DNA of 49,295 bases from Nanobdellota archaeon (GTDB lineage: Archaea > Nanobdellota > Nanobdellia > SCGC-AAA011-G17 > ARS1403). The notes beneath the pieces were generated by a model that was not told where the DNA came from, did not search any database, and saw only the letters and a program-made list of their open reading frames with translations. Numbering within the stretch: position 1 is the first letter of the stretch; each line of letters opens with the position of its first letter. Of this stretch, positions 46,600 through 49,295 are shown in pieces. Where the stretch lies: contig NZCA01000007.1 of assembly GCA_002688095.1 (NCBI GenBank), forward strand, positions 1-49,295. Direction: 5' to 3'. A program made the position numbers and the translations under genes.

Positions 46600-47058
46600 A
46601 TGGATAAGAGGGGGTTTATCAGGACTTTAGAAGCAGTGATTGCAGTTATAGTTGTATTTGTGTTTATTTATTCTGTAGGTAGAGGAGGTTATGAGAGTAC
46701 AAGAGAAGTGGACAGTATTAAAAGTTTACAGGAAAGTATATTGAGTGAGATTAGTAAGAATGATGTGCTTAGAGAATGTATAGTGAATACCCCACCTAAT
46801 CAATTAAAAAATATTGAGAAAGATGGAAGTCGATGTGGGGAGGTGGATACGTTTATCAAAGAATCTTTACCGCCTAGATTTTTGAAAAAGTATAGATTTA
46901 ATGTATGTGATCCAAAGAATTTGGGAGAAGGTTGTCAACCACCGGATTTTAGAGATAGCACCCGGGTGTATACTTCTGCTGTGATTATTACTTCTAGTCT
47001 TAAAGGTGATGGGACTGGAACTTATAGTCCTAGGATTTTAAGATTGTGGTTCTTCTAG
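46600..47058 (+). CDS. Pilin-like protein 7
   Basis: 152 aa from the ATG at 46600; a TTG one codon earlier is not needed. Leader MDKRGF is followed by IRTLEAVIAVIVVFVFIYSV, with the Thr-Leu-Glu phrase characteristic of type IV pilin N-termini (Glu at about position +5 of the mature protein). The mature domain has four Cys (RECIVN, SRCGEV, NVCDPKN, EGCQPPD), suggesting two disulfides. It is separated from the other pilin genes by the TA module and has its own promoter. Confidence 0.78.
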   Translation: MDKRGFIRTLEAVIAVIVVFVFIYSVGRGGYESTREVDSIKSLQESILSEISKNDVLRECIVNTPPNQLKNIEKDGSRCGEVDTFIKESLPPRFLKKYRFNVCDPKNLGEGCQPPDFRDSTRVYTSAVIITSSLKGDGTGTYSPRILRLWFF

Positions 47059-47100
47059 AACCCTTTTAAAAAAAGCGTTCGCGGAAAAGAATCCTTTCAC
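47058..47100 (+). repeat. Stem-loop element at the pilin 7 stop
   Basis: GAACCCTTTT (47058-47067), loop AAA, AAAAGCGTTC ending at 47080, tail GCGGAAAAG. It begins on the last base of the stop codon TAG. It is followed by AATCCTTTCACCCCAGC, which resembles the CCCTTTCAACCCAGC at 48774-48788. Confidence 0.7.
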
Positions 47101-47139
47101 CCCAGCAAAAATAATTCTCTATACTTTGTAAAATTTTAT

Positions 47140-48807
47140 TTAGAAATCCAATTTTGGCTGTTTGGGTTTTCTTCTAATTACTTTTTTGAATACTATAAGT
47201 AAGATAATTAAAAATGCGAGAACTTGAGAAGATATTATGGCTGTTGTTCGATTTTCCCTAATAGCATTTATAGTGATGTTCAATAATCCAGGTTTTTTGG
47301 ATATTTTAACAGCTATTAGATCCTTACAGGCATTTACAGCTTGGGTTAAAAGGGAGTGGGCTTGAGCGTAATTACCATTTGCAATTGCGTCTTCAGCTTG
47401 GTTTAGAGGTTCGGTTAAGCCAGAACATTCCTCGTTGCCGTCAAAGAATCTTTTAGCGAAAACTAGCTGTTGTTGAGCTGTTTCTAGTGTAGTTTCTTCT
47501 TCACCTATAATACTGGTGATGATTCGGACTGAGTCAGATAGTTTAGGATTTGCTACATTAGCAGTTATGGATACGCTAAATAAAGTAGTGTCTGCGTTTG
47601 CAGCATTTATGATTAAATTAACAGTAGTATTGGTATCTGGTTTGAGAGTGTTAATTAAGGTTTTGTCTAAAGTAACTTCCACTCCTGGGATGTCTGCTGA
47701 GGCTTCTAAAGTAATTCTATTTAGATTAATTTGGTTACCTTTATTTTCAATATTTAAAGGAACTATGATGGATTCATCTTTGAAAATAGTAATGGAAGGT
47801 GGAGCTATGATATGGAAAGAATAGGCTCTTGGGGAGACAGTTCCAGCTGCGGTGGTGACTCCGGCTGTGTAAGTGGTTTCAGTTACAGCGGTTATGGTCA
47901 AAAGGAAAGGATAATCGCTGAAACGTTGATTGTTAACTTTATCTGTGGCCACTATTCTCCAATAATAATCATCGGCATCTAAAGCAGAGGTCCAATTGTT
48001 GAAAAGTGTAGTTAAAGATTCTTTTCTTGTAGTTATGTCCTCGAAATTTTCATCTGTAGCAACTTCAATAGTGTAGTTTTTTAAATTGGTGTCGTTAGAA
48101 ACTTCCCATTGTAAGGTAGGAGTGTTATCTGTGGTGGAGGTTTGGGTTGGGGGGGAAGTTAAGTTAAATGGTGTGGGGGGAGTAGAATCTATAAAGAAAG
48201 TGAAAGGAGTATTTGAGGAAGAGTTTTTAGTAGAATCCTTAACTATGATCCTCCAATAATAGGTTTGTTCATCTGTTAAGTCTAATATGGTTTGGGTTGG
48301 AGTAGGAGTTTCCAGAATAGAAGAGTTAACTTTGTAGATTTCAGTTAAACTAGAATCATTATAGACTTCTAAGTAATAAGATAAGAGATCATTATCTGTG
48401 TCTGTGCTATTTTGCCAAATAAATGTGACTTCTGAGGAGTTTTGTCCGGTGTCATTTGCTGGAGCTATTAAAGTAGCTGGATTTGGAGCATGGTTTATGG
48501 CTGTTAATAAAGTGAAACGGCCTCTGTAAAGAACTTGTTTCAAGGAAGGGGCTTGGAATTGGGAGGATATGAAATCAGCTATAGCTCTGATTGAGAAACC
48601 TGTGGCGTTTGTAGCTAGGCCAGAGGTTTGACCATTAACTGTGTAAATTCCAGAAGCATCCTGACCTGTGATGGCAGTCACGCTTTTAGAAAAAGCGGGT
48701 GCAAAAATGAGTAAAATGGGGATGATTAGTAGAAGTAGTAAAATAAATACATTATTTTGAGGAAGGGAACTCATCCCTTTCAACCCAGCTTTATTTTTAG
48801 TCTTCAT
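47140..48807 (-). CDS. Membrane-anchored surface protein with fibronectin-like domains
   Basis: 555 aa from ATG 48807, or 544 aa from ATG 48774. The first gives a Lys-rich N-region, while the second avoids a repeat-like stretch at 48762-48788. After the hydrophobic signal (FILLLLLIIPILLIFAP) there are at least two Fn3/Ig-like domains at about residues 100-310 with YYWRIIVKDS and YYWRIVATDKVNN signatures and many N-glycosylation-type Asn-x-Ser/Thr sites. Then comes a COG1470-like beta domain (PPSITIFKDESIIVPLNIENKGNQINLN). Near the end lie a helical segment with two Cys and a C-terminal membrane helix with basic tail (RRKPKQPKLDF). It is probably a cell-surface or adhesive protein, cotranscribed with the AbrB-like regulator. 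Confidence 0.75.
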   Translation of the reverse strand: MKTKNKAGLKGMSSLPQNNVFILLLLLIIPILLIFAPAFSKSVTAITGQDASGIYTVNGQTSGLATNATGFSIRAIADFISSQFQAPSLKQVLYRGRFTLLTAINHAPNPATLIAPANDTGQNSSEVTFIWQNSTDTDNDLLSYYLEVYNDSSLTEIYKVNSSILETPTPTQTILDLTDEQTYYWRIIVKDSTKNSSSNTPFTFFIDSTPPTPFNLTSPPTQTSTTDNTPTLQWEVSNDTNLKNYTIEVATDENFEDITTRKESLTTLFNNWTSALDADDYYWRIVATDKVNNQRFSDYPFLLTITAVTETTYTAGVTTAAGTVSPRAYSFHIIAPPSITIFKDESIIVPLNIENKGNQINLNRITLEASADIPGVEVTLDKTLINTLKPDTNTTVNLIINAANADTTLFSVSITANVANPKLSDSVRIITSIIGEEETTLETAQQQLVFAKRFFDGNEECSGLTEPLNQAEDAIANGNYAQAHSLLTQAVNACKDLIAVKISKKPGLLNITINAIRENRTTAIISSQVLAFLIILLIVFKKVIRRKPKQPKLDF

Positions 48808-48934
48808 CTTCTAAGGTTAGTGTGAGTAATTTTTTAGGTTTTAATTTGAATTTTTTAACTAGAGTAATAGGAATGGTGATTACATAAGAATTACCTACTT
48901 TTCTTAATTGGGAGTCAAATATCCTCTTGGGCAT
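48797..48934 (-). CDS. 45-aa AbrB/MazE-like regulator
   Basis: 45 aa starting MPKRIFDSQLRKVGNSYVIT, then IPITLVKKFKLKPKKLLTLT and LEDED. The phrase RKVGNSYVITIPxxLVKKFKLK is the swapped-hairpin SpoVT-AbrB DNA-binding domain, as in AbrB regulators and MazE antitoxins. It is short, with no separate toxin-binding tail, so a plain DNA-binding regulator is likelier. Its end overlaps the ATG at 48807 of the surface protein by eleven bases. A perfect inverted repeat just upstream of its ATG overlaps the promoter. Confidence 0.8.
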   Translation of the reverse strand: MPKRIFDSQLRKVGNSYVITIPITLVKKFKLKPKKLLTLTLEDED

Positions 48935-48935
48935 G

Positions 48936-48963
48936 TATATACAAAAGCTATATTTTGTATATA
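48936..48963. promoter_or_regulatory. 11-bp perfect inverted repeat over the AbrB-like promoter
   Basis: TATATACAAAA (48936-48946), spacer GCTATA, TTTTGTATATA (48953-48963). It begins one base beyond the ATG of the AbrB-like gene. The minus-strand TATA-like TTTAAATATATAC (48957-48969) overlaps its far arm. An AbrB dimer or tetramer is the natural candidate to bind it. Confidence 0.65.
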
Positions 48964-49060
48964 TTTAAATCTATCCCTTTAGAAAAGGTCTAGCACCCCA
49001 AAATTGATAGTTAGAAAGGTTTATCAAAATAAATGGTCTGCTCCCATTCAAATCCATTAA

Positions 49061-49207
49061 AAAACTACTTGATATTACTAGTGAAAAAGCCTTCCCCTAT
49101 AGGAACCGTAGGTTCCTATCACTTCCCTTTTCTTTGGACAAGCTTTCTTTTCTAAAGAAAGATTGATTTTTGAATTTCCGAACCAAAAACTACTATATAT
49201 TACTAGT
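49061..49207. repeat. Two direct repeats framing hairpins
   Basis: AAAACTACT, five variable bases (TGATA or ATATA), TTACTAGT occurs at 49061-49082 and 49186-49207, 125 bases apart. Two perfect hairpins lie between. The layout could be a small mobile or regulatory unit. Confidence 0.45.
49099..49119. repeat. Perfect hairpin related to 45023-45045
   Basis: ATAGGAACC / GGTTCCTAT around GTA, followed by CACTTCCC. It differs from the hairpin at 45023 (ATAAGAACC / GGTTCTTAT, CATCTTCC) by a compensated base pair. Confidence 0.6.
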
Positions 49208-49233
49208 AATTGAGGTGAGGGATATTACTGAAA

Positions 49234-49262
49234 GAAAGGATTGCATCCTTTTCAAACCTGTA
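49234..49262. repeat. Second-type stem-loop element
   Basis: GAAAGGAT, TGC, ATCCTTTTC, then AAACCTGTA. It matches 45862-45889 (GAAAGAT, TGT, ATTCTTTTC, AAACCCGTA), including the conserved flank AAACC-GTA. A looser third copy (GAAGGGA...TCCCTTTC-AACCCAGC) is at 48762-48788. Confidence 0.55.
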
Positions 49263-49295
49263 TATTTGATGGTTGTGGGGGAGTTGTTCCTTGGT

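Larger units (their letters stand above)
48964..49295. other. Repeat-rich non-coding region at the window end
   Basis: 332 bases without a supported gene. It contains two copies of a 22-base direct repeat (49061-49082, 49186-49207), a perfect 9-bp hairpin (49099-49119), a perfect 8-bp hairpin CTTTCTTT/AAAGAAAG (49143-49161), and the second-type element GAAAGGAT-TGC-ATCCTTTTC-AAACCTGTA (49234-49262). A short frame starting ATG at 49270 runs off the end and is not supported. Confidence 0.5.

Noticed and set aside
36547-48787. CRISPR array in the repeat-rich spacers
   Set aside because: Repeats are dispersed, variable, hairpin-shaped and lack regular spacers; no cas genes are present.
49270-49295. 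Start of a protein gene at ATG 49270
   Set aside because: Only nine codons are visible and no supporting signal can be judged.

Overview
The window looks like a chromosomal segment from a low-GC archaeon, most likely of the DPANN group (Woesearchaeota/Pacearchaeota-like). This placement is inferred from gene content, not from a phylogeny. Archaeal evidence includes both GatDE and GatCAB tRNA amidotransferases, an archaeal-type ATP-dependent DNA ligase, TrmB- and Lrp-type regulators, a translin-like protein and archaellin/pilin-type N-termini. TATA boxes lie about 25 bases before leaderless ATGs. tRNA genes carry bulge-helix-bulge introns and do not encode CCA.

Layout. (1) 1-9.8 kb: secreted and cell-surface proteins. 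These are a partial pilin-like protein, a MopE-type metal-binding protein, a small lipoprotein, two dockerin/EF-hand proteins, and a very large protein with an HExxH metallopeptidase motif followed by a clan CD (caspase/legumain-like) peptidase domain. The large protein is split by a frame change at a run of nine A. (2) 9.8-20 kb: Asn-tRNA amidotransferase region. A bacterial-type aspS, gatC, four small membrane/lipid/hydrolase genes and gatA form one minus-strand operon. Lrp regulator, free-standing LAGLIDADG endonuclease and gatB form another. Between them sits a plus-strand 57-aa peptide gene plus radical SAM gene, a possible RiPP system. (3) 20-29.5 kb: a bacterial-type tgt, translin, a UbiB-like kinase with a phasin-like partner, a hydrolase, and TrmB regulator, second LAGLIDADG endonuclease and gatE, then gatD. 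(4) 29.5-36.3 kb: ftsZ with structured upstream DNA, nitroreductase, DNA ligase, a TrmB regulator, a 49-aa zinc-ribbon protein, a Cys-rich secreted protein and a third LAGLIDADG endonuclease. (5) 36.3-36.6 kb: tRNA-Leu(UAA) with two introns and a 7-nt middle exon, and tRNA-Thr(GGU) with one intron. (6) 36.7-47.1 kb: a type IV pilus-like locus with seven pilin-like genes, an intein-containing secretion ATPase and two platform proteins, interrupted by a MazF/PemK-like toxin-antitoxin pair. (7) 47.1-49.3 kb: a fibronectin-like surface protein behind a 45-aa AbrB-like regulator with a perfect 11-bp inverted-repeat operator, then repeat-rich non-coding DNA.

The most unusual signal across the window is a family of short stem-loop elements, typically GAAC...GTTC or GAAAC...GTTTC arms around an A/T stem, a three-base loop and an ATCA/ACGG-A-rich tail. 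They often begin at a stop codon. Their stems vary with compensating changes. They are dense between the pilin genes, and one related copy forms most of the tRNA-Thr intron. Other highlights are the double-intron tRNA-Leu, the two homing endonucleases each placed between an HTH regulator and one of the paralogous genes gatB and gatE, the putative RiPP pair, and the split double-protease protein.
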